From Enterococcus dispar ATCC 51266 (lineage in GTDB: Bacteria > Bacillota > Bacilli > Lactobacillales > Enterococcaceae): a stretch of DNA of 64,000 nucleotides. Below are positions 24,779 through 33,653 of this stretch, piece by piece; the stretch's first letter is position 1; every line of letters begins with the position of its first letter. The notes below the pieces were generated by a model, which had not been told where the DNA came from, made no database searches, and saw nothing but the letters and a program-made list of their open reading frames with translations. A program made the position numbers and the translations under genes. The DNA lies in assembly GCF_000406945.1 (NCBI RefSeq), contig NZ_KE136354.1, positions 1,387,207 through 1,451,206 on the forward strand, given 5' to 3'.

Positions 24779-26827
24779 TTAGCTTTCCCAGCTATGCAAG
24801 AAAAATTTTACAGTCAAAATATAGGCTGCGAAATAGATGACAGCAACGATGCCGCAAAATAAATAAGCGAGCCAATAGCTACCATACGTGACAAATTGGG
24901 ACCATGTATAAATTGCAAAGCCGGCATGTCCACTTACCAACAAGACAGGGGGTGCGAAAATCCAAGCGTTTTGATAATAGAGGTTTCGCTTCATTTGTTT
25001 GCGACTAACGCCTAATTTTTGTAATAATAAGTAATCTTTTTTACCATTTTCCACCTCTGACAATTGACGTAACATCACAATTGCGGCAGTAGTAAAAGAA
25101 GCAATCATTCCCAGAAAAATCGCTACATACATAAAAATGCCAGCCTCTCTGGTTGCCCTACGAACAATGGGAAAGCGACTCGTATGATTTAAACGGGAAT
25201 AATTACCGGTAAAAGCATGTGGAGTAGCGTTTTTTAAAACCTTTGTCGTGATTTCACCTTTCAAAAAATGATCTTGATAGGTAAAGTCATAATATATATC
25301 ATTGCCCCAATCGGCGTTCAAATCTTTTTCCACCGCGGTGGCTAGTTTTTCTTCATCTTTTGTCTTCACATTTACCATTGCAATGGTATAGTCAACACCT
25401 TGAATCTGGTTAAACTGTGTATCGGGTAAAACCAACACCCCTGCGCTATAACGAAGCAGTGAATCCCCTAATAAGTCGGAATAAAAGTGTTGCACTTTAA
25501 TATCCAGTCCATTAGGTAAAGTAACTTTTCGACTGACCTCACTAATGTTGTTATACAACATATAATTATAATCAAATAAAACACCGTTGTTTTCTGACAA
25601 TGGCGCAATTGGGGGCAAATCCTCATGCTGGGCTTGAAATTTTTGATAATCACTCAGTCGTAAAATGTTAATTAAATTGAAGCGCTGCATTTCTTCGCTG
25701 CTAAATATTTTTAAAGCAAACCGCCCGGCTGTGACTTTATAATGTAAGTTTTGCGTAGATGTTATTTTTGCGTCATTTTCTTTAATAATAGTTTGGAGTT
25801 TACCAAGTTCATTAACGTGTACTTGAAAATCTGTCGGAGTTTCATTTTGACTTACGCGACTTTGAATACTAACTAAAGAAATTGCCCCGCCAATCAAGGC
25901 GATTGCCAAAGAAGTTAAAAGTGTCAGTAATGCTAAAGAACGCCAATTTTTTAAAATTGCTACCAAACCACGACTACGTTCATAATAATTTAGCCCGTGG
26001 TAACGGCTCTTTTTTTTATCTAAAAAATGAAAAATCGTTTTTAAACCATAGCGATAAAACAAATAGGTGCCTAAAATACACGCCATTAAAATACTACCCG
26101 GCAACCAAAATAAAATCGAAAAACTTTCGCTTAGCAAAATAAAGCGAAAAGTTAATGGTCGAATAAAAAAGGCCACTAAATATGCACTTATAATAAGGAG
26201 GATGCTAAAGATACCTAGCCTAATTTCATAGGGTTTAATTTTTAATTTCTGCAATTCAAAAGATGATTTAGCCGAAAATACGCCATCCACTTGTTTTTTA
26301 GACAAAACGAGAACATTTTGAAAAGCACTAATGATAAAAACAAAAATAAAGACTGCTGCAGTAACTTGAACCGACTGCCAAGAAAAAAACAGCGTACTTG
26401 CAACATCTAGAGCCATTGCCTTCACTAAAATCATAGAAAAAAGTTTGGAGAAAACAACGCCAAAACTAATTCCCAGTAAAAAAGCCAATAAATTCAAAGC
26501 GAAAATTTCAACTAAAGATTGTAAAATAATGCGCCGCCGCTTCAAACCAAATAGTTGATAAAGTGCCACTTCTTGTTGACGCTTGACAATAAAAAAACGA
26601 TTAGCGCTTAAGACAAAAAAGACCATCATCACGATGACAAAAAAACTGCCAACTGTTAAAATATTTTCAATTTTTATATCTTGACCCGCTCTTTTCGTGA
26701 GGGGCTGATCGTGTGTCATGGCATTAAAAGAATAATAAATCATTACCGCCATGGTAATACTAATTAAATAAATACCGTAACTACGAAACTGTTTCAAAAA
26801 ACTGCGCCAGGATAGTTTATAGAGCAT
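24779..26827 (-). CDS. BceB-type ABC transporter permease (FtsX family)
   Basis: A 682-residue permease with about ten spans and a large extracytoplasmic domain (about 320-520) before the last three spans, the layout of BceB/VraG peptide-resistance transporters. FtsX-type helices are seen in RFFIVKRQQEVALYQLFGLK and in FTTAAIVMLRQLSEVENGKK. Such transporters protect lipid II-cycle targets from bacitracin-like peptides and signal to a BceS kinase, but no BceRS pair is encoded here. The ATG lies 11 bases inside the ATPase gene, so the two are coupled. Confidence 0.85.
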   Translation of the reverse strand: MLYKLSWRSFLKQFRSYGIYLISITMAVMIYYSFNAMTHDQPLTKRAGQDIKIENILTVGSFFVIVMMVFFVLSANRFFIVKRQQEVALYQLFGLKRRRIILQSLVEIFALNLLAFLLGISFGVVFSKLFSMILVKAMALDVASTLFFSWQSVQVTAAVFIFVFIISAFQNVLVLSKKQVDGVFSAKSSFELQKLKIKPYEIRLGIFSILLIISAYLVAFFIRPLTFRFILLSESFSILFWLPGSILMACILGTYLFYRYGLKTIFHFLDKKKSRYHGLNYYERSRGLVAILKNWRSLALLTLLTSLAIALIGGAISLVSIQSRVSQNETPTDFQVHVNELGKLQTIIKENDAKITSTQNLHYKVTAGRFALKIFSSEEMQRFNLINILRLSDYQKFQAQHEDLPPIAPLSENNGVLFDYNYMLYNNISEVSRKVTLPNGLDIKVQHFYSDLLGDSLLRYSAGVLVLPDTQFNQIQGVDYTIAMVNVKTKDEEKLATAVEKDLNADWGNDIYYDFTYQDHFLKGEITTKVLKNATPHAFTGNYSRLNHTSRFPIVRRATREAGIFMYVAIFLGMIASFTTAAIVMLRQLSEVENGKKDYLLLQKLGVSRKQMKRNLYYQNAWIFAPPVLLVSGHAGFAIYTWSQFVTYGSYWLAYLFCGIVAVIYFAAYILTVKFFLHSWES

Positions 26828-27584
26828 TCCTTCGTCCCCCACCACCTAAAGTTGCCTGCATATCAATGACTTGCTCAAAAAAATCTTGCCTACTGCCCCG
26901 TTTTACCACTTCAGAAAAAAAGACACCATCTTTAATAAATAAAATACGATTGCAGTAGCTTGCGGTATAAGGATCATGAGTGACCATTAAAATCGTCTTA
27001 TTTTGTTTTTGATTCAATTCACTTAAATAGTACAATAATTCTGTCGCAGATTTTGAATCTAATGCTCCGGTTGGTTCATCGGCAAAAATAATGCGCGGTC
27101 TTACTACGAGTGCACGAGCTGCGGCTACTCGTTGTCTTTGACCTACAGATAACTCATCTGGATAGCGTTGCAAAATGGATTTGATTCCTAATAAATCAGC
27201 AGCTTCAGCTACTCTTTTTTCAATTTCATCCAGTTTTAAAAAATCAATAGCCAAAGGTAAAATGATATTATCTTTCGCCGTAAGTGTTGGCAATAAATTG
27301 AATTCCTGAAAAATGAAACCTAAATCTTTACGACGAAAGTCACTAAGCTGATCTTCTTTTAATGCGGTTAAATCTTGACCATCAACTTTTACTGTCCCAA
27401 AAGTAGGCAATGCAATTGAGGCTAAAATGTTCATCAGAGTCGTTTTTCCTGCTCCACTTGGTCCCATAATACCCACAAATTCACCTTCGTCTACACTAAA
27501 GGATAAATTGTCTAAAACTTTGGTTTGATTCATGCGATTACCGTAAGTTTTGCTTAAATGTTTTACTTCTATAATCTTTTTCAT
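26817..27584 (-). CDS. BceA-type ABC transporter ATP-binding protein
   Basis: A 255-residue ATPase of the MacB/LolD-BceA branch. Walker A is GPSGAGKTT, the signature ELSVGQRQRVAAARAL and Walker B IIFADEPTGALDS, followed by the His switch MVTHDP. It pairs with the overlapping FtsX-type permease to form a peptide-sensing or detoxification transporter. AAGGAGA precedes the ATG. The gene is adjacent to, but separate from, the dlt operon. Confidence 0.93.
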   Translation of the reverse strand: MKKIIEVKHLSKTYGNRMNQTKVLDNLSFSVDEGEFVGIMGPSGAGKTTLMNILASIALPTFGTVKVDGQDLTALKEDQLSDFRRKDLGFIFQEFNLLPTLTAKDNIILPLAIDFLKLDEIEKRVAEAADLLGIKSILQRYPDELSVGQRQRVAAARALVVRPRIIFADEPTGALDSKSATELLYYLSELNQKQNKTILMVTHDPYTASYCNRILFIKDGVFFSEVVKRGSRQDFFEQVIDMQATLGGGGRRNAL

Positions 27585-27790
27585 ATTTTTACTTTTAGTC
27601 TCCTTACAAAATAATTTGCGGCTACTTTTTATTATCTCTATGGTAGCATAAGCTGTTTTAAATACGGAGTTTTTAACTTAAGGCCAGACAAAAATTTAAA
27701 CAAAAAAATTTTTTCAGCGTCATTCATTTTTTATACAAGTTTCCTTTTTTTATAAATTAGAAAAGCCTATGCCTATCTGTTTTCAATCTT

Positions 27791-27820
27791 TTTACATATT
27801 TTTTATACACTATATATAGT
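27791..27820 (+). promoter_or_regulatory. nrdD promoter overlapping the first NrdR box
   Basis: TTTACA (27791-27796) and TATAGT (27815-27820) with an 18-base spacer. The -10 lies inside NrdR box 1, which would allow direct repression. Confidence 0.5.
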
Positions 27821-27822
27821 GT
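27807..27822 (+). promoter_or_regulatory. NrdR box 1
   Basis: ACACTATATATAGTGT, a perfect 16-bp palindrome matching the NrdR consensus for ribonucleotide reductase control. It lies 181 bases before nrdD. Confidence 0.9.
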
Positions 27823-27847
27823 CTATTGGTAATTAATTAGAACAAAA

Positions 27848-27863
27848 ACACTATATCTAGTCA
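27848..27863 (+). promoter_or_regulatory. NrdR box 2
   Basis: ACACTATATCTAGTCA, a near match to the NrdR consensus, 41 bases from box 1 (about four helical turns), the usual paired layout. Confidence 0.85.
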
Positions 27864-28002
27864 CGTTTTTGGTTGCACCTTATTTCTTTTTCGGCTATCA
27901 TATTATGTGAGTAAGGGCACAAATAAAGCCGTATGAGCGCAAATAGTCTGATAAAAATACGTGCAAACAGATTGTGAGTTAAGAAATAAAGGAGTGGGCA
28001 AG

Positions 28003-30192
28003 ATGATGGATTTAAAAAATGATTTACAAATAAATGATTTACATCCCCAATTACAGACGATTAAAATTATCAAAAGAGACGGACGTCTAATGGATTTTGA
28101 TGATCAAAAAATCTATGATGCATTAGTAAAAGCTAAACGTCAAATTCACGGGGAACTTTCACCTATCGATCATGAGCGTCTTTTAGAAATAGTAGAACGG
28201 ATTGATGCAGAAATTGGGCAACGTTTTACTACGGATGTCAAAATTTATGAAATCCAAAATATTGTTGAACATATCCTCCTTGAAAAAGGCGAATACGAAC
28301 TGGCGGAAGCTTATATCAATTATCGGACCCGCCGCGATTTTGACCGCAGTAAAGCCACCGATATTAACTTTACAATCGGACGCTTAATTAATAAAGATCA
28401 AAGTGTCGTAAATGAAAATGCGAATAAAGATAGTAATGTCTTTAATACCCAACGCGATTTAACTGCCGGAATTGTTGGCAAATCTATTGGATTGAAAATG
28501 TTGCCAAAACATGTGGCCAATGCCCATCAAAAAGGGGACATTCACTATCACGATTTAGACTATCATCCTTATACGCCAATGACGAACTGTTGTTTAATTG
28601 ATTTCAAAGGCATGTTAAACAACGGATTTAAAATTGGCAACGCTGAAGTGGAATCACCAAAATCAATTCAAACAGCCACTGCCCAAATTTCACAAATTAT
28701 CGCAAATGTCGCTTCCAGTCAATATGGTGGCTGTTCGGCAGATCGTACCGATGAATTATTAGCTCCTTTTGCCCAATTGAATTATCAAAAACATTTAAAC
28801 GATGCCATGGAATGGATTGAAACTCCTGCCCGAAGAGAAGAATACGCTAAAGCAAAAACAAAAAAAGATATTTTCGATGCCATGCAAAGTTTGGAATATG
28901 AAATTAATACGTTGTTTACCTCAAATGGTCAAACACCATTTACTTCTCTTGGCTTTGGCCTGGGGACTAACTGGTTTGAGCGTGAAATTCAACGGGCTAT
29001 TTTACAAATTCGCATTAATGGCTTAGGTAGTGAAAAACGGACAGCAATTTTTCCAAAATTAATTTTTTCTATTAAAAAAGGAGTGAATTCTGCACCGACT
29101 GATCCCAATTATGATATCAAACAATTAGCTTTAGAATGTGCCACTAAACGGATGTATCCTGATATTTTAAATTACGATAAAATCGTTGAATTAACTGGTA
29201 GCTTTAAAGTACCAATGGGCTGTCGTTCCTTTTTACAAGGATGGCAAGATGAAAACGGTGAAGAAGTAAATGTTGGACGCATGAACTTAGGTGTTGTGAC
29301 ATTAAACTTGCCACGCATTGCTTTGGAAGCTGCTGGCGATCAAGAAAAATTCTGGTCAATTTTAGAAGAACGTTTGGCTACACTGAAAGATGCTTTAGTT
29401 TACCGCGTGGAACGTTGTAAAGAAGCAATTCCTGCTAATGCGCCGATTTTATATATGTACGGGGCATTTGGAAAGCGACTCAGCCGCACGGATGCTGTCA
29501 ACGAACTGTTCAAAAATAAACGCGCTACTGTTTCATTGGGCTATATTGGTTTATATGAAGTTGCTTCTACTTTTTATGGCGGCACTTGGGAAAATAATCC
29601 CACTGCCAAAGAATTCACTTTGAATATTGTTAAATCTCTAAAAGCACATGCTGATGACTGGGGCAATGAGTATGGTTACCATTTCAGCGTGTACTCTACC
29701 CCGAGTGAAAGTTTAACCGATCGCTTCTGTCGTTTGGATACTGAAAAATTTGGCGTTGTAGAAAATGTGACCGATAAAGAATACTACACCAATAGTTTCC
29801 ATTATGATGTGCGGAAAAATCCGACACCATTTGAAAAACTAGATTTTGAAAAAGATTACCCCAAATATTGCTCAGGCGGTTTTATACATTACTGCGAATA
29901 CCCAATGTTGCAGCAAAATCCGAAAGCTTTAGAAGCTGTTTGGGATTATTCTTACGATAAAGTTGGTTATCTGGGAACAAATACACCGATTGATCATTGT
30001 TATGACTGTGGCTTTGAAGGCGACTTTACGCCGACAGAACGCGGTTTTGAATGTCCACAATGCGGCAATCACGATCCCAAAACGTGCGACGTAGTAAAAC
30101 GAACTTGTGGCTACTTAGGTAACCCCCAAGCCCGCCCGATGGTGCATGGCCGTCACAAAGAAATTTCTTCTCGTGTGAAGCATATGAAATAA
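28003..30192 (+). CDS. nrdD: Anaerobic ribonucleoside-triphosphate reductase
   Basis: A 729-residue class III glycyl-radical enzyme reducing ribonucleoside triphosphates without oxygen. The N-terminal ATP-cone (about 15-110, IIKRDGRLMDFDDQKIYDAL) gives allosteric control. The catalytic barrel has GVNSAPTDPNY and PMGCRSFLQGW. The C-terminal zinc site is CYDCGFEGDF and CPQCGNH, and the glycyl-radical loop is RTCGYLGNPQARP. The ATG at 28003 follows AAAGGAG; upstream codons are not translated. nrdG follows. Two NrdR boxes lie upstream. Confidence 0.97.
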   Translation: MMDLKNDLQINDLHPQLQTIKIIKRDGRLMDFDDQKIYDALVKAKRQIHGELSPIDHERLLEIVERIDAEIGQRFTTDVKIYEIQNIVEHILLEKGEYELAEAYINYRTRRDFDRSKATDINFTIGRLINKDQSVVNENANKDSNVFNTQRDLTAGIVGKSIGLKMLPKHVANAHQKGDIHYHDLDYHPYTPMTNCCLIDFKGMLNNGFKIGNAEVESPKSIQTATAQISQIIANVASSQYGGCSADRTDELLAPFAQLNYQKHLNDAMEWIETPARREEYAKAKTKKDIFDAMQSLEYEINTLFTSNGQTPFTSLGFGLGTNWFEREIQRAILQIRINGLGSEKRTAIFPKLIFSIKKGVNSAPTDPNYDIKQLALECATKRMYPDILNYDKIVELTGSFKVPMGCRSFLQGWQDENGEEVNVGRMNLGVVTLNLPRIALEAAGDQEKFWSILEERLATLKDALVYRVERCKEAIPANAPILYMYGAFGKRLSRTDAVNELFKNKRATVSLGYIGLYEVASTFYGGTWENNPTAKEFTLNIVKSLKAHADDWGNEYGYHFSVYSTPSESLTDRFCRLDTEKFGVVENVTDKEYYTNSFHYDVRKNPTPFEKLDFEKDYPKYCSGGFIHYCEYPMLQQNPKALEAVWDYSYDKVGYLGTNTPIDHCYDCGFEGDFTPTERGFECPQCGNHDPKTCDVVKRTCGYLGNPQARPMVHGRHKEISSRVKHMK

Positions 30193-30213
30193 CCCCAATA
30201 AATAAAGTTTTGC

Positions 30214-30247
30214 ATAACCCGAGCATAGCAATTGTGGTTCGGGTTAT
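30214..30247 (+). terminator. Hairpin between nrdD and nrdG, possible attenuator
   Basis: ATAACCCGA (30214-30222) pairs with TCGGGTTAT (30239-30247); only a short, broken T-run follows, so it may set the nrdG level or protect the nrdD mRNA rather than terminate fully. Confidence 0.5.
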
Positions 30248-30303
30248 TCTCTTACGCGCATTTCAACGAGATTGTGCTGATTCAATAGAAAGAAGGCATT
30301 TTT

Positions 30304-30906
30304 ATGCGTAATCCCAAGCCCAAAGAATGGCAAGCAAATAAGTATAGTAAAAATTATATAGCCGACTATAAAGCATTTAACTTTGTAGATGGTGAAGGTG
30401 TCCGCAATAGTCTATATGTCAGCGGCTGTTTGTTTGCTTGTGAAGGATGCTTTAACAAAGCCGTCCAAAATTTCAATTACGGCACTCCTTTTACAGAAGA
30501 ATTAGAAGAGCAAATCATAACCGATTTAGCCCATGATTATGTCCAAGGACTCACTTTATTAGGTGGCGAACCTTTTTTAAATACAACAGTCTGTCTCCAA
30601 GTTGTTAATCGTGTTCACAAAGAATTTGGGGATAAAAAAGATATTTGGAGTTGGTCAGGATATACTTTTGAAGAACTCTTGGAAGAGACAGATGATAAAT
30701 TAGAACTATTAAGTAAAATTGATATTTTGGTAGATGGCCGCTTTGAATTAGCCAAGCGCAACTTAAACTTGCAATTTCGCGGTAGCAGCAATCAACGAAT
30801 TATCGATGTAAAAAAATCGCTTGCGGTTAGACGCGCTGTGATTTGGGAAAAATGTCATGATGCAACTGAAAACTTTGAGCAAATAAAAAAACAAGATTTT
30901 ATTTAA
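30304..30906 (+). CDS. nrdG: Anaerobic ribonucleotide reductase activating protein
   Basis: A 200-residue radical-SAM enzyme that generates the glycyl radical on NrdD. The iron-sulfur motif CX3CX2C is CLFACEGC, followed by TLLGGEPFLN (SAM-binding GGE) and KKDIWSWSGYTFEEL. It follows nrdD by 111 bases and precedes a strong terminator. Confidence 0.96.
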   Translation: MRNPKPKEWQANKYSKNYIADYKAFNFVDGEGVRNSLYVSGCLFACEGCFNKAVQNFNYGTPFTEELEEQIITDLAHDYVQGLTLLGGEPFLNTTVCLQVVNRVHKEFGDKKDIWSWSGYTFEELLEETDDKLELLSKIDILVDGRFELAKRNLNLQFRGSSNQRIIDVKKSLAVRRAVIWEKCHDATENFEQIKKQDFI

Positions 30907-30922
30907 AAATCGCTAACATTCT

Positions 30923-30957
30923 AAAAAGGTGAGACAAAAATTTTGTCTCACCTTTTT
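30923..30957 (+). terminator. Terminator of nrdD-nrdG
   Basis: A long nearly perfect palindrome with GGTGAGACAAAA arms, followed by TTTTTT; 17 bases after nrdG. Confidence 0.9.
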
Positions 30958-31020
30958 TACGAGTAGAGTTACCAGCTATTTGATTAATCTTTTCCAACAT
31001 CGTAGTAACAGAGGTAAACA

Positions 31021-32142
31021 TTAGACTGTATCTTCTTCCCACAAAGGCAATGTAAGATTTTCAAAAGTTATCGGATCTAAATTTGTAACAGTGACGCCTA
31101 GCAGCCGAATACCTTTTTCAAGTCCCGCCACTTCTTCCCAAATCATACTAGCTTGCGAAAAAATTTCCTGTTTATCTGCTAAATAAGCTGGCAATGTTTT
31201 CCTTTTAGTCACAGTTTCATAGCCAGCATAGCGCACTTTTAAAACAACAGTATGGCCATGTTTACCGCTTTTCTTTAAAGCTTCTGCAACTTTTTCAGAT
31301 AGTTGGCGTAATTGAGACAAAACTTCATCTTCGGTTGTTAAGGGCTTGCCATAAGTATGTTCTTTTCCGACTGACTTTCGCTCCCTGCTTACAGCTACGG
31401 GAGAATCGTGAATTCCTCGGACTTTTCGATATAAAAAATAGCCCATTTTCCCAAAAGATTGGATTAATTCCATTTCAGTTTTTTTATATAAATCAGCACC
31501 AGTGAAAATCCCCATTTCATGCATTTTTGGGACCGTTTTTTTCCCGACCCCATGAAATTTTTCAATTGGCAATGCCGCTAAAAACGCTTGTGCATCCCGT
31601 GGTGGGATAACAGTAATTCCATGGGGCTTCATAAAATCAGAAGCTAATTTGGCTAAAAACTTATTGTAACTAACTCCCGCCGAACAGGTAAGATGAACTT
31701 TTTGCCAGACATCTTGCTGGATTAGACGAGCAATTTTTACAGCTGAATGACTATTTATTTTATTATGAGTAACATCTAAATAGGCTTCGTCGATGGAAAC
31801 GGGTTCAATAATATCTGTATATTTAGAAAATATAGACCGTACTTCCTTGGAAACCAAGCGATACTTCTCATGATTACCCGGTACAAAAATAGCATGGGGA
31901 CACAATTCATAAGCTTTTTGTGCACTCATTGCTGAATGAATGCCATACTTTCGCGCTTCGTAATTTGCAGTAGTCACCACACCTTTTCCACCTGTATCAC
32001 TAGGATGGCGGGCAATTACTAGAGGATGTCGTGCCAATTCGGGATTATCTCTTTCTTCCACAGCAGCAAAAAAAGCATCCATATCAATATGAATAATTTT
32101 ACGACTGGTATCATTTTTTAAGGGAAATTGCAATTCCGCCAT
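31021..32142 (-). CDS. dinB: DNA polymerase IV
   Basis: A Y-family translesion polymerase of 373 residues. The catalytic motifs are IIHIDMDAFFAAVEERDNPEL and VSIDEAYLDVT, with helix-hairpin-helix KFHGVGKKTVPKMHEMG and a C-terminal little-finger domain. I do not see the QLxLF-type beta-clamp motif clearly; the C-terminal NLTLPLWEE may serve. The ATG at 32142 follows GGAGGTGA, which removes 17 residues of open frame. Single gene. Confidence 0.95.
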   Translation of the reverse strand: MAELQFPLKNDTSRKIIHIDMDAFFAAVEERDNPELARHPLVIARHPSDTGGKGVVTTANYEARKYGIHSAMSAQKAYELCPHAIFVPGNHEKYRLVSKEVRSIFSKYTDIIEPVSIDEAYLDVTHNKINSHSAVKIARLIQQDVWQKVHLTCSAGVSYNKFLAKLASDFMKPHGITVIPPRDAQAFLAALPIEKFHGVGKKTVPKMHEMGIFTGADLYKKTEMELIQSFGKMGYFLYRKVRGIHDSPVAVSRERKSVGKEHTYGKPLTTEDEVLSQLRQLSEKVAEALKKSGKHGHTVVLKVRYAGYETVTKRKTLPAYLADKQEIFSQASMIWEEVAGLEKGIRLLGVTVTNLDPITFENLTLPLWEEDTV

Positions 32143-32330
32143 CAACTCACCTCCATCCGCTCTTATTATACTAGCCCAAACAGACGTTCGCAACCGCTAC
32201 TCTTTTAAAAAATTTATTTGAAAAATATCTGAATCAGAAGAAAGACTGACGAATTCCTTCAACTCTCAAATAAGAAGAAATCTTGCTCAATGGCCCTCTA
32301 ATTTTCTTGAAATTTTTACTTGTTGCCGCT

Positions 32331-32360
32331 AAAAACGCCAACAGAACTATTCTGCTGGCG
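32331..32360 (-). terminator. Terminator of rsmI whose loop is the stop codon
   Basis: An 11-bp stem (32336-32346 with 32350-32360, one G-U pair on the minus strand) whose three-base loop is exactly the rsmI TAG stop codon, followed by TTTTTA on the minus strand. The remainder of 32143-32330 shows no clear feature. Confidence 0.82.
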
Positions 32361-33228
32361 CATCGATTTCATGATAAGCTTTATAAACCATCTGCTTTTT
32401 CATTTGATTATTTTGGGCAACCAATTTAATGGCGGCATTTGGTTTTAACCCTTCTTCAATTAACACTTGTACCTGTTCTTTGACAGATAGTTCAGATGCT
32501 GCTGCTGGTTCTTCCTCCTGGCCACAAGAACCAGCTACTAAGAGACAACATTCTCCTTTAAGAGTATTTGCTGTCAAATAATCAGCTAACTCCATTAGCG
32601 TTCCCCTCAAATATTCTTCATGAACTTTAGTTAACTCCCGACAAATAACAGCTTGGCGACTACCAAAAACTTCCCCTAACGTCGCAACGGTTTGCTTTAA
32701 ACGATAAGGTGATTCATAAAAAATCAAAGTCGCCGTTTCATTTTTTAAGGTTGTCAATACTTTCACTTGTTCATTTTTTTTGCGAGGCAAAAAGCCATAA
32801 AAATAATTCGGTTGCGGATTCAAACCAGAGGCAATTAAAGCAGTCAACCCAGCAGTAGGACCAGGTAGCGCAACTACCGGAATATTTGCTGCTATACAAG
32901 CAATGACCAACTCATGGCCCGGATCACTAATAGAGGGCATTCCTGCGTCACTCACTTGCGCAATTGTTGTCCCCTGTTGTAATAACGCCATTAGTTCGGG
33001 CACCCGTTCTTTGTAGTTATGCTCATGTAAACTTTTTTGTGGGGTCTTAATTTCAAAATGATTTAACAATTTTTGTGTATTACGCGTATCTTCACTGGCA
33101 ATGAGTTGAACTGTTTTTAATGTTTCGACAGCACGATAGGTCATGTCTTGTAAATTTCCAATCGGCGTTGGCACCAAATAAAGCGTGCCGCTTACTTGTT
33201 GACCTTTGAAACTACTTTGCTTTTGCAC
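32347..33228 (-). CDS. rsmI: 16S rRNA (cytidine-1402-2'-O)-methyltransferase
   Basis: A 293-residue tetrapyrrole-methylase-fold enzyme that 2'-O-methylates C1402 in the decoding centre of 16S rRNA. Motifs are GTLYLVPTPIGNLQDMTYRA, LIASEDTRNTQKLL, and SDAGMPSISDPGHELV with PGPTAGLTALIASGL. It starts with GTG, six bases after AAAGGTGA. Position after yabA is the classic Firmicute order. Confidence 0.96.
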   Translation of the reverse strand: MQKQSSFKGQQVSGTLYLVPTPIGNLQDMTYRAVETLKTVQLIASEDTRNTQKLLNHFEIKTPQKSLHEHNYKERVPELMALLQQGTTIAQVSDAGMPSISDPGHELVIACIAANIPVVALPGPTAGLTALIASGLNPQPNYFYGFLPRKKNEQVKVLTTLKNETATLIFYESPYRLKQTVATLGEVFGSRQAVICRELTKVHEEYLRGTLMELADYLTANTLKGECCLLVAGSCGQEEEPAAASELSVKEQVQVLIEEGLKPNAAIKLVAQNNQMKKQMVYKAYHEIDAPAE

Positions 33229-33311
33229 TTGTTATCACCTTTTCCATAAATTGAAAAAGAATTGATACAAAAGGCAATCCATCCAGCACCTTTTAATCAA
33301 TTCCTTTTCAC

Positions 33312-33653
33312 TTAATTTTGACTTTCGCGGTACAAAACTTCTAAACAAAAGACACATTGTTCATCATTTTCTCTTCTCGCGCCGTAAGACTCACGGCAAA
33401 TATGAAAACCTTCTTCATAAATTTTTTCCAAATTCATGCGGGACTTGGACATTCCTTGTTTTACTTCTTCGGCCGCGTTTTCTTCTTTTAACTCCTGTAA
33501 GTACTCACGCAACTTTTGATTTTCCAATTCAAGTGTTGTATTTTTTTCTACGATTTCTTGCAAGGCTGCTTTCATTGCTGTTAGTTGTTGCAATGAGCTT
33601 TCCAAGTCTAACTCTAACTTGCTTAATCCATCATAAATATCACGTTTGTCCAT
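33312..33653 (-). CDS. yabA: DNA replication initiation control protein YabA
   Basis: A 113-residue regulator that bridges DnaA and the sliding clamp and limits replication initiation. The N-terminal half is a leucine-rich coiled coil (about 5-65, LSKLELDLESSLQQL). The C-terminal half carries a zinc motif, GFHICRESYGARRENDEQCVFC. The ATG is 14 bases inside ricT, so the genes are coupled. Confidence 0.93.
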   Translation of the reverse strand: MDKRDIYDGLSKLELDLESSLQQLTAMKAALQEIVEKNTTLELENQKLREYLQELKEENAAEEVKQGMSKSRMNLEKIYEEGFHICRESYGARRENDEQCVFCLEVLYRESQN

